From assembly GCF_013387495.1 (NCBI RefSeq), contig NZ_JABZEE010000032.1, positions 62,001 through 126,000 on the forward strand: a stretch of 64,000 nt of DNA, written 5' to 3'. The notes below the pieces were generated by a model that worked only from the letters and a program-made list of their open reading frames with translations, was not told the origin of the DNA and ran no database searches. The number at the start of each line of letters is the position of its first letter. The first letter of the stretch is position 1. The stretch comes from Streptomyces sp. PKU-EA00015 (GTDB taxonomy: Bacteria; Actinomycetota; Actinomycetes; Streptomycetales; Streptomycetaceae). Below, one piece after another: positions 57,237 to 64,000 of this stretch. Both the position numbers and the translations under genes were made by a program.

Positions 57237-58019
57237 TCACATAGGTGAGTCGGCCGCGATCCTGCTGACGTCGGCTCCTCTTACCGCCGCCGCGACGAGG
57301 GCCGCCGCGTGCAGGACTAGTCCTGCACGTCCGTTGCCCGCGACGACGGCCGTACCGAGCGCCGCGCCCAGCGCGTGGGCGCCGGTGTCGCCGAGCATGG
57401 TGCGCTCGCCGAGGTCGTCGGTGACGACGGCGGCCGCGGCGCCGACCGGCGCGGCGGCGAGCGCGCCGGCGGCTCCCCGGCGCAGCAGGCCGGGCGCGCC
57501 GAGCCCCATGACGGCGAGGGCGGCACGCCCCGGTGCCACGTCGACGAGGTTGACGAAGTGCGCGGAGCCGGCGATCACCACCCCGGCGAGGAGCTTGTCG
57601 AGCGGGCGCTCCTTGAGCATCGCCCCGGCGACGAGCCCGGCGGCGCCGATTCCGAACAGTTTGACCGCCCCGCTGGTCACTTCGCCCCGGCGCAGGGCGC
57701 CCAGGTGGGCCCGGAAGCCGCGCCGCGGGTCGCCGGCGCCGGCGATGTCGTCGTAGGCCCCGCACAGCCCGGCCGCGCCGACGGCGATCGCCGCGGCGCC
57801 TTGCGTGCGGGCGGGCAGGACACCGGCCACGGACCCGAGGGCGACGGCCGGTCCGGCGAACAGGTCGACGGTGCGTCCGGCGTAGTTCGTGCGCTCCCAG
57901 CGTGCGGAGCCGGGGGGCACGCGCCGCCGCAGCGCCGCGGTGACCGACCGCGTGGCGCCGAAGGCGGTGAGGAGGGCGGTGGTCCGGGCGGGGCTCCTGG
58001 TGTGCCGGCCTGCTCGCAT
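57237..58019 (-). CDS. MraY/WecA-like polyprenyl-phosphate transferase homologue
   Basis: A 260-residue membrane protein with about eight short hydrophobic segments. Two motifs resemble the phospho-sugar transferases of the MraY/WecA group: an aspartate-containing HFVNLVDVAPGRAALAVMG (compare NLxDGxDGLA) and MLGDTGAHALGAALGTA (compare GDxGSxxLG). A third, LCGAYDDIAG, fits the DDxxD-like early motif of the group. It is shorter than MraY (about 360), so it is a divergent member and may have lost activity. ATG 58019 is the likely start. It sits between recN and the glycosyltransferase. Confidence 0.7.
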   Translation of the reverse strand: MRAGRHTRSPARTTALLTAFGATRSVTAALRRRVPPGSARWERTNYAGRTVDLFAGPAVALGSVAGVLPARTQGAAAIAVGAAGLCGAYDDIAGAGDPRRGFRAHLGALRRGEVTSGAVKLFGIGAAGLVAGAMLKERPLDKLLAGVVIAGSAHFVNLVDVAPGRAALAVMGLGAPGLLRRGAAGALAAAPVGAAAAVVTDDLGERTMLGDTGAHALGAALGTAVVAGNGRAGLVLHAAALVAAAVRGADVSRIAADSPM

Positions 58020-58106
58020 GGGCCCCACCCTATGATCACGCGCGTTCGCCGCCGCGCCGCCCCGGTGCACAGGGCACCGGGACACGCGGTCATGACCACG
58101 TCCGGG

Positions 58107-59837
58107 TCAGCCGTCGGCGCGGGCCGCCGCCAGCAGTTCCTCCGCGTGCGCCCTGGCCGTCTGCGAGTCCTCCTGGCCTGCGAGCATCCGGGACAGCTCG
58201 CGCACCCGGTCCTCGCCCTCCAGGACGGTGACTCCCGAGCGGGTCACGGAGCCGTCGTTGGTCTTCTCGACCAGCAGCTGCCGGTCCGCGAACGCGGCCA
58301 CCTGCGGCAGGTGCGTGACCACGACCACCTGGGCCGATCTGGCCAGCTTCGCGAGGCGCCGCCCGATCTCGACCGCCGCCTTGCCGCCCACACCCGCGTC
58401 GACCTCGTCGAAGAGGTACGTCGGCACCGGGTCGGTGCCCGCGAAGACGACCTCGACGGCGAGCATCACACGCGAGAGCTCACCGCCGGACGCGCCCTTG
58501 GCGATGGGCCGCGGCGGCGCCCCCGGGTGCGGCGCGAGCAGCAGCTCGACCTCGTCCACGCCGTACGGCCCGTACGCGACCGTCCGGCCGCCGACCTCGA
58601 CACCGTCCGGATCGTCCGTCTGCCGGACGGCGAACGAGACCCGGGCGTGCGGCATGGCGAGCGAGGCGAGCTCCTCGGTGACGGCCTGCGCGAACCGGGC
58701 CGCGGCCTCCGTACGGGCGTCCGTCAAGGTCTGTGCCAGCTCGGAGAGTTCACGGCGCAGCGCGTCCCGCTCCGCGACCAGCTCGCCGATCCTGTCGTCG
58801 TCGCCGTCGAGTTCGGTGAGGCGGGCCGCGCCCTGCTCGGCCCAGGCCAGCACGGCCGCGATGTCCTCGCCGTACTTGCGTGTCAGCTGGGTCAGGGCCG
58901 CCCGCCGCTCCTCGACCGCCGCCAGCCGCAGCGGGTCGGCGTCGAGATTGTCCGCGTACCCGGCGAGCTCGCCGGCCACGTCGCCGAGCAGGATGGAGAT
59001 CTCGCCCATCCGGTCCGCGAGCGCGGCCAGGGCGGGATCGTGGGCCCGTACGGCGTCCAGCGCCCGTCCCGCACCCGCGACCAGGGTGGTCGCGTCCACG
59101 GCCTCGGGGTCCTCGGGGTTGCCCGCGAGGGCGGCGTGCGCGACGGAGGCGGCGGAGGCGAGGGCCTCGGCGTGCCCGAGCCGCTCGGCCTCGGCCGCCA
59201 GCTCGACGTCCTCGCCGGGCCGCGGCTCCACGGCCGCGATCTCGTCGAGGCCGAAGCGCAGCAGATCCGCTTCCTGGGCGCGTTCGCGGGCACGTGTGGT
59301 CAGCTCGTCCAGCTCGCCGGCGACGGCGCGCAGCCGGCGGTAGGCGGCCGCGTACTTGGCGTGCGGGCCGGTGACGGCGTCGCCCGCGTACCGGTCGAGC
59401 GCCTCGCGCTGGCGCGCGGGGCGCAGCAGTCCCTGCTGGTCGGTCTGACCGTGGACGGCGACGAGTTCGTCGGCGAGCTCGGAGAGCATGCCGACGGGCA
59501 CCGAACGCCCGCCCAGGTGGGCGCGCGAGCGCCCCTCCGCCGAAACGGTCCGGCTGATCAGCAGCGTGCCCTCGTCGAGCTCTGCCCCGGCCTCCTCGGC
59601 GCGCAGCGCGGCGGGGGCGTCGGCGGACACCCTGATCCGCCCCTCCACCACCGCCGACTTGGCGCCGATCCGCACCAGGGCGGGGTCGGCACGTCCGCCG
59701 AGCAGCAGCCCGAGGCTCGTGACGACCATCGTCTTGCCCGCGCCCGTCTCACCGGTCACCGCGGTGAACCCGGGCGACAGCTCGACGACCGCGTCGTCGA
59801 TGACTCCGAGCGACCGTATCCGCATCTCCTCCAACAC
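58107..59837 (-). CDS. recN: DNA repair protein RecN
   Basis: An SMC-like ATPase for double-strand-break repair, 576 residues. Walker A in FTAVTGETGAGKTMVVTSLG, ABC signature in AKGASGGELSRVMLAVEVVF, and Walker B in PTYLFDEVDAGVGGKAAVEI, separated by a coiled-coil arm. GTG 59837 (MLEEMRIRSLGVIDDAVVEL) is chosen because AAGG lies about 8 nt upstream. No LexA box was seen in the short gap to nadK. Member of the tlyA-nadK-recN minus-strand unit. Confidence 0.96.
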   Translation of the reverse strand: MLEEMRIRSLGVIDDAVVELSPGFTAVTGETGAGKTMVVTSLGLLLGGRADPALVRIGAKSAVVEGRIRVSADAPAALRAEEAGAELDEGTLLISRTVSAEGRSRAHLGGRSVPVGMLSELADELVAVHGQTDQQGLLRPARQREALDRYAGDAVTGPHAKYAAAYRRLRAVAGELDELTTRARERAQEADLLRFGLDEIAAVEPRPGEDVELAAEAERLGHAEALASAASVAHAALAGNPEDPEAVDATTLVAGAGRALDAVRAHDPALAALADRMGEISILLGDVAGELAGYADNLDADPLRLAAVEERRAALTQLTRKYGEDIAAVLAWAEQGAARLTELDGDDDRIGELVAERDALRRELSELAQTLTDARTEAAARFAQAVTEELASLAMPHARVSFAVRQTDDPDGVEVGGRTVAYGPYGVDEVELLLAPHPGAPPRPIAKGASGGELSRVMLAVEVVFAGTDPVPTYLFDEVDAGVGGKAAVEIGRRLAKLARSAQVVVVTHLPQVAAFADRQLLVEKTNDGSVTRSGVTVLEGEDRVRELSRMLAGQEDSQTARAHAEELLAAARADG

Positions 59838-59921
59838 GGACACGACCTTACGAGGTCCGGTGGCCGCCGCGCGACGGACCCCGGCCACGCATTCACTCTC
59901 GCGGGCAGCGCCGGAGCGCGC

Positions 59922-60854
59922 TCAGTGCGGTGCGCCTCGCCAACCGGACACCGGCAGCGCGAACTTGGCCACCAGCCGGTCCGTGAACGACGCGTGGTGC
60001 AGCCGGGCAAGCCGCACCGGAACGGCCCCTCGCCTGACCACGACACGAGCGCCCGCGGGCAGCTCCACGGTCCGGCGGCCGTCGCACCAGAGCACCCCGT
60101 GCGGGGTGTGCGGCTGGACCTCGACGGCGAGCGTCGAGTCCGGCGAGGTCACCAGCGGCTTCGCGAACAGGGCGTGCGCACTGATCGGCACCATCAGCAG
60201 CGCCTCCACCTCGGGCCAGACCACCGGTCCGCCGGCCGAGAAGGCGTACGCGGTCGAGCCCGTCGGGGTCGCGCAGACGATGCCGTCGCAGCCGAAGCCG
60301 GTCACCGGACGTCCGTCGATCTCCAGGACGACCTCGAGCATGCGCTCGGGCGAGACCTTCTGGACGGCGGCCTCGTTCAGCGCCCAGTCCCGGTGCACGA
60401 TGTCGCCGTTGCTGTGCACGACGACGTCGAGGGTCATGCGCTCCTCGACCTCGTAGGCGCGGGTGACGACGCGGTCGACCACCTTGTCGAGGTCGTCGCG
60501 CTCGGCCTCGGCGAGGAAGCCCACGCGGCCCAGGTTGACGCCGAGCATGGGCACGCCGGAGGCGCGGGCGAACTCGGCGCCGCGCAGCAGTGTCCCGTCG
60601 CCGCCGAGCACGATGAGCAGCTCACAGCCGTCGAGCACTTCGGGCGTCGCGTCGGGCACGGTCTCGACGGACGCGGGCAGCGGCAGGTCCGCCGCCTCGG
60701 CCTCCAGCACCCGGACGTCGATACCGTTGCGCAGCAGGCCCTGGACGACGAGTTCGGCGCTGCGGATCGCCGCGGGCCGGCCGGTGTGGGCGAGCAGGAA
60801 AACGGTGCGTACGCGGGTTCTGGCTGATGTCGTGGTCGCTGCTGTCGTGGTCAA
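59922..60854 (-). CDS. nadK: NAD kinase
   Basis: Phosphorylates NAD to NADP using ATP or polyphosphate. 310 residues. The GGDGT motif is in LLIVLGGDGTLLRGAEFARA, the NE/D site in DWALNEAAVQKVSPERML, and the conserved CDGIVCATPTGSTAYAFSAG follows. The start is TTG 60854, which overlaps the tlyA stop as TTGA and has GGAGG upstream; this gives the usual threonine-rich N-terminus (MTTTAATTTSARTRVRTVFL). A non-ATG overlap start of this kind is easy to misannotate. Confidence 0.95.
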   Translation of the reverse strand: MTTTAATTTSARTRVRTVFLLAHTGRPAAIRSAELVVQGLLRNGIDVRVLEAEAADLPLPASVETVPDATPEVLDGCELLIVLGGDGTLLRGAEFARASGVPMLGVNLGRVGFLAEAERDDLDKVVDRVVTRAYEVEERMTLDVVVHSNGDIVHRDWALNEAAVQKVSPERMLEVVLEIDGRPVTGFGCDGIVCATPTGSTAYAFSAGGPVVWPEVEALLMVPISAHALFAKPLVTSPDSTLAVEVQPHTPHGVLWCDGRRTVELPAGARVVVRRGAVPVRLARLHHASFTDRLVAKFALPVSGWRGAPH

Positions 60855-61666
60855 CGAGGTCCCTCCGCCACTGCACGGTCGACGTCCGCCGGATCGAGCT
60901 CGGGCGCTCCGGCCCGGAGCCACAGAAAGTATTCGACGTTCCCGGACGGGCCGGGCAGCGGGCTGGCGGTGACCCCCCGTACGCCGAGGCCGAGTTCCCC
61001 CGCCCGCTCGGCCACAGAACGTACGGCCTCGGCGCGCAGTTCCGGGCTGCGCACGACGCCGCCGCTGCCGAGGCGTTCCCTGCCCACCTCGAACTGGGGC
61101 TTGACCATGAGGACCAGATCCGCGTCGGGCGCGCTGCAGCGGACCATGGCCGGCAGCACGAGCCCGAGCGGGATGAAGGACAGATCGCCCACCACCAGGT
61201 CCACCGGCACTCCGTCGATCGTCTCCAACGTCATTTCACGGACGTTGGTACGGTCCTTGACGGTCACGCGTTCATCACTCTGCAGGGACCAGGCGAGCTG
61301 TCCGTAGCCGACGTCCACGGCGACCACGTGCGCGGCGCCGGCGCGCAGCAGCACGTCGGTGAAGCCGCCGGTCGACGCGCCCGCGTCCAGCGCCCGCCGC
61401 CCCTCGACCTTCAGGCCGAGCGGTACGAAGGCGGCCAGCGCTCCCGCCAGCTTGTGGCCACCACGGGACACGTAGTCCGGGTCGTCGTCGGCGGCGGCGA
61501 CGACGATCGGCGCGCTCGTCTCGACCTGGGTGGCCGACTTGGTCGCGGTGTTCCCGCCGACGCTGACCCGCCCGGCGGCGATCAGCTGGGCGGCGTGCTC
61601 GCGCGAGCGCGCGAGCTTGCGGCGTACCAGCTCGGCGTCGAGACGGCGGCGGGCGACTCCTGCCAC
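60851..61666 (-). CDS. tlyA: TlyA family 16S/23S rRNA 2'-O-methyltransferase
   Basis: 271 residues: an S4 RNA-binding domain (RRRLDAELVRRKLARSREHA) then a Rossmann methyltransferase (ALDAGASTGGFTDVLLRAG; VVGDLSFIPL; LVLMVKPQFEVG). In mycobacteria TlyA methylates ribose at 16S C1409 and 23S C1920 and confers capreomycin sensitivity; the same role is likely here. GTG 61666 is the start, 7 bp after the small upstream gene. First large gene of tlyA-nadK-recN. Confidence 0.95.
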   Translation of the reverse strand: MAGVARRRLDAELVRRKLARSREHAAQLIAAGRVSVGGNTATKSATQVETSAPIVVAAADDDPDYVSRGGHKLAGALAAFVPLGLKVEGRRALDAGASTGGFTDVLLRAGAAHVVAVDVGYGQLAWSLQSDERVTVKDRTNVREMTLETIDGVPVDLVVGDLSFIPLGLVLPAMVRCSAPDADLVLMVKPQFEVGRERLGSGGVVRSPELRAEAVRSVAERAGELGLGVRGVTASPLPGPSGNVEYFLWLRAGAPELDPADVDRAVAEGPR

Positions 61667-61673
61667 GGTGGGT

Positions 61674-61940
61674 TCAGCTCCTGTGGTTGTGCGACGGGTC
61701 GTGGGGGCGCGTGTCGAGCGCGGTCAGCGCGTCCCGCAGACCCCGGTGTACATCCTCGTACACCTCCAGGTGTCCGTCGGCAGCGAGGTGGTCGGCGTCG
61801 GCCAGCCTCTCCAGCAGGGCGTCCACCTCGGCGTTGCCGGTGGGCACGCGCGGCACGCCGAGCGGCGCGGGCGCGGCGGGGTCGGGCGCCGGCTCCGGCT
61901 CGGGTACGGGACCCTCCCGGGCGGGCATGGAGTCGCTCAT
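61674..61940 (-). CDS. Small conserved protein upstream of tlyA
   Basis: An 88-residue protein. The first 35 residues are Pro/Glu/Ala-rich; the C-terminal part (GNAEVDALLERLADADHLAA, then DGHLEVYEDVHRGLRDALTA) is helical and conserved in Streptomyces before tlyA. It lies 7 bp from tlyA and so is co-translated. Function unknown. Confidence 0.8.
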   Translation of the reverse strand: MSDSMPAREGPVPEPEPAPDPAAPAPLGVPRVPTGNAEVDALLERLADADHLAADGHLEVYEDVHRGLRDALTALDTRPHDPSHNHRS

Positions 61941-61982
61941 GCCCAGACGCTACCGCGAAGCCCTGCGGTACCGTCGATCACG

Positions 61983-62330
61983 ATGGCCACGACGCAGGAG
62001 TGCCTCGGCGCGCTCAAGAAACTTTCGGACAACCTGGCGACGGCGGACGGCGACGTGCGCAGCGCGGCGGCGCTGGACCGCTCCCTCAGCTGCCATGTCA
62101 CGGACCTGGACACGACGTTCACCGGCCGCCTCCGGGACGGCCGGATCGAGGTGACGGACACGCTGACGGGCCCGCCCGGGGAGAAGGCGCAGATCCGCCT
62201 GGCGATGGCGGGCGACGACCTGGTGGCGATGGTCGACGGCGACCTCAACTTCGCGAGGGCATGGGCGTCGGGCCGGGTCCGTCTGGAAGCGGGCTTCCGC
62301 GACATCCTCCGCCTGCGCGCCCTGCTGTAG
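61983..62330 (+). CDS. SCP2 sterol-binding-domain protein
   Basis: A 115-residue protein consisting of an SCP2-like domain: KKLSDNLATADGDVR at the start, then DTTFTGRLRDGRIEVTDTLT and LAMAGDDLVAMVDGDLNFAR with AWASGRVRLEAGFRDILRL. Such proteins bind lipids non-covalently. It is divergent from the tlyA unit with 42 bp between starts. Ligand unknown. Confidence 0.9.
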   Translation: MATTQECLGALKKLSDNLATADGDVRSAAALDRSLSCHVTDLDTTFTGRLRDGRIEVTDTLTGPPGEKAQIRLAMAGDDLVAMVDGDLNFARAWASGRVRLEAGFRDILRLRALL

Positions 62331-62717
62331 CCGCACGCGTCCACGACCCGGGGCTCCGCCGGGCGACACGCTTCCGGGGCTCCGCCCCGGCCGCCGGGCC
62401 GCCGGGCAGGGGCCGCCAGGCCGTGGACGTGTGCGGACCACCACCGCCCGGAGTGCGAGGGGAGCCGGGGGCGCAGCCCCTGCTCCAGAACCAGAGGCTC
62501 CCGCGGCCGCCCGGGTTCAGGCCACTGCCCAAGCGCGGCACGGGTCCGGGGCGAAGCCCCACGGCCGCCAGGCCACAGCGGGTTCGGGCCACCCCCCGAA
62601 GGCGGTACGGGGTCCGGGGCGAAGCCCGGCTCCGTCATCGGTGACTCCCACGGCCGCCAGACCGTAGGGGGAGGGCCGGGTCGGGGGCGTCCCGCGCGGC
62701 GGCCCGCCCCGGACGCC
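62331..62717. repeat. Repeat-rich non-coding region
   Basis: 387 bp between convergent genes. It consists of short hairpins of the GGGGCTCCGCCCC / GGGGCGAAGCCCC kind (around 62374, 62550 and 62615) separated by CCACGGCCGCCAGRCC-like strings at about 62415, 62565 and 62650. It probably serves as a terminator region. No gene. Confidence 0.6.
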
Positions 62718-63593
62718 TCACGCCACCGCCGCCGCGCGCCTGCGCGCCACCGGTACCACCAGCGGCGTCCCCGACTCCGGGTCCTCGATGACCTGGCTCC
62801 TGACCTGGAAGACCTCCTCCACCAGCTCCGCCGTGACCACCTCCGTCGGCGCCCCCTCCGCGACCACCTTCCCGTCCCGCAGCGCGATCAGGTGCGTGGC
62901 GTAGCGCGCCGCCTGGTTCAGGTCGTGGAGCACGGCGACCAGCGTGCGGCCCTGCGACTCGTGCAGTTCCGCGCACAGGTCCAGCACCTCCAGCTGGTGC
63001 TGGATGTCCAGGTACGTCGTCGGCTCGTCGAGCAGCAGCAGCGGCGTCTGCTGCGCCAGCGCCATCGCGATCCACACCCGCTGGCGCTGGCCGCCGGACA
63101 GCTCGTCGACGTACCGGTCGCCCAGCCCCCCGACCCCCGTCGCCGCCATCGACTCCTGGACGATCCGCTCGTCCTCCGCCGACCACTGCCGCAGCAGGCC
63201 CTGGTGCGGATAGCGCCCGCGGCCCACGAGGTCGGCCACCGTGATCCCGTCGGGCGCGATCGACGACTGCGGCAGCAGGCCGAGCGTCCTGGCGACCTTC
63301 TTGGCGGGCATGGAGTGGATGGCCTGCCCGTCCAGCAGCACCCGGCCCTGGGACGGCTTGAGCATCCGGGAGAGGGCACGCAGCAGCGTCGACTTGCCGC
63401 AGGCGTTCGGGCCGACGATCACCGTGAAGGAGCGGTCGGGAATCTCCACCGAGAGGTTCTCGGCGATGACCCGCTGGTCGTAGGCGAGGGTGACCGATTC
63501 CGCGGTGAGACGCTGCATGGTGGTCGTACTCCCGGCGTTCTGAGGGGACTTCTGAGAGGACATGGGGGTCGGCGCGGCGGCAGGAGGCCTCAT
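62718..63593 (-). CDS. ABC transporter ATPase, iron-siderophore (FecE/FepC) type
   Basis: A 291-residue nucleotide-binding subunit. Walker A VIVGPNACGKSTLLRAL, Q-loop LLPQSSIAPDG, ABC signature VDELSGGQRQRVWIAMAL, Walker B LLLLDEPTTYLDIQHQLEVL, and H-switch AVLHDLNQAARYATH. The C-terminal extension (VEEVFQVRSQVIEDPESGTP) is usual in ferric-siderophore ATPases. ATG 63593 overlaps the permease stop in ATGA, so the pair is coupled. The iron-siderophore assignment follows from its sequence type and the FecCD-like permease. Confidence 0.92.
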   Translation of the reverse strand: MRPPAAAPTPMSSQKSPQNAGSTTTMQRLTAESVTLAYDQRVIAENLSVEIPDRSFTVIVGPNACGKSTLLRALSRMLKPSQGRVLLDGQAIHSMPAKKVARTLGLLPQSSIAPDGITVADLVGRGRYPHQGLLRQWSAEDERIVQESMAATGVGGLGDRYVDELSGGQRQRVWIAMALAQQTPLLLLDEPTTYLDIQHQLEVLDLCAELHESQGRTLVAVLHDLNQAARYATHLIALRDGKVVAEGAPTEVVTAELVEEVFQVRSQVIEDPESGTPLVVPVARRRAAAVA

Positions 63594-64000
63594 ATCCGGC
63601 CGGCCTTGCGTTCGGTGACGAGCAGCCAGAGCAGGTAGCAGCCGCCGAGTACACCCGTCACCACGCCCACGGGCAACTGGCGGTCGGTGAAGGTGTTCGT
63701 GGCCACCCAGTCCGCCACGAGCAGCAGCGCCGCGCCCGTCACGGCCGCCGCGGCGAGGTTCGGGCCGGGCGAGCGGGTCAGGCGGCGGGCCAGCTGGGGA
63801 GCGCTGAGCGCCACGAAGGAGATCGGCCCCGCCGCAGCGGTGGCCACGGCGATGAACAGCACGCCGGAGCCCATCAGCACGATCCGGGTGCGTTCGACGG
63901 GCACGCCCAGTCCGTACGCCGCGTCGTCGCCCATCTCGAGCATCCGCAGCGGCCTCCCGTACGCCAGGACCACGGGCAGCAGCACGGCGCACATGATCAG
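63590..64000 (-). CDS. FecCD-type siderophore permease (5' part beyond window)
   Basis: The C-terminal 136 residues of a BtuC/FecCD-family membrane protein: LEMGDDAAYGLGVPVERTRI (the ATPase-coupling EAA-like region), then four hydrophobic helices (VLMGSGVLFIAVATAAAGPI; LAAAAVTGAALLLVADWVAT; VGVVTGVLGGCYLLWLLV). The start lies outside the window. It is expected to form the transmembrane pore with the ATPase at 62718. Confidence 0.9.
   Translation of the reverse strand: MIMCAVLLPVVLAYGRPLRMLEMGDDAAYGLGVPVERTRIVLMGSGVLFIAVATAAAGPISFVALSAPQLARRLTRSPGPNLAAAAVTGAALLLVADWVATNTFTDRQLPVGVVTGVLGGCYLLWLLVTERKAGRI

Noticed and set aside
56072..58019. Part of a biosynthetic gene cluster for a secondary metabolite
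   Set aside because: Only two envelope-type transferases are present with housekeeping neighbours; no synthases, carriers or pathway regulators were seen anywhere in the window.
57375..60827. An 1150-codon open frame on the plus strand
   Set aside because: Antisense to the MraY-like gene, recN and nadK; shadow of GC-rich coding sequence.

Overview
The window is chromosomal DNA from a high-GC actinomycete, almost certainly Streptomyces. Evidence: very high GC in third codon positions, frequent GTG and even TTG starts, four-base stop/start overlaps in most operons, two alpha-lytic-type secreted serine peptidases with pro-regions, a SepF-like protein of the SflA type, and the conserved block der-plsC-cmk-tyrA / rluB-scpB-scpA-parA / ald / pyrG / recN-nadK-tlyA. 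From memory this order matches the arm-proximal core of Streptomyces chromosomes, in the region of S. coelicolor SCO1738-SCO1782. No rRNA, tRNA, CRISPR array, prophage or transposase was seen.

Layout. 1-5.2 kb: a methyltransferase-NUDIX fusion cut by the window edge, a GNAT acetyltransferase whose start region is interrupted by a palindromic repeat, and a tctCBA tricarboxylate transporter with a divergent response regulator but no histidine kinase. 5.2-10.8 kb: accessory secreted or odd proteins (a Lys-Asp repeat protein, an exonuclease-BRCT-TerD fusion, a wall-anchored AA10 lytic polysaccharide monooxygenase, a secreted lipase). 10.9-15.4 kb: an SOS-controlled mutasome pair, dnaE2-imuB, with a recognisable LexA box. 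15.4-19.8 kb: a repeat-rich non-coding stretch, two streptogrisin-type peptidases, and decayed remnants of an IclR regulator, a flavin monooxygenase and a DUF1684 protein. 19.8-31.7 kb: a DUF5685 protein with an extreme cysteine-rich tail, sflA, an acyl-CoA dehydrogenase under a perfect palindrome, an MFS exporter, a PAP2 phosphatase, an I78-type inhibitor, a YafY/WYL regulator, a glycosyltransferase with a coupled unknown partner, and two Streptomyces hypotheticals.

31.7-46.6 kb is largely housekeeping: der, plsC, cmk, tyrA, then (after a small accessory patch) rluB-scpB-scpA, an RHH protein with parA, and ald. The accessory patch at 36.8-40.45 kb is the most interesting part. It is a tightly coupled minus-strand operon of a small ORF, an NrtR-type NUDIX regulator, an ADP-ribosylglycohydrolase and a COG3541 nucleotidyltransferase, preceded by an NrtR-like palindrome and facing a second, convergent COG3541 nucleotidyltransferase. 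It looks like an NAD/ADP-ribose-responsive module of unknown purpose.

46.7-64 kb: a STAND ATPase with TPRs, a NUDIX hydrolase and pyrG, a GH15 glucanohydrolase and a PucR-type regulator, a 136-bp tandem repeat, two envelope-type transferases, recN-nadK-tlyA, an SCP2 protein, and the start of a siderophore-type ABC importer running off the right edge.

Two repeat families cut across the map. One is a short GC palindrome seen at about 1.27, 40.17 and (as a variant) 21.76 kb. The other is an element carrying an exact 20-nt four-run guanine motif, found three times; one copy lies inside the coding sequence of scpA.
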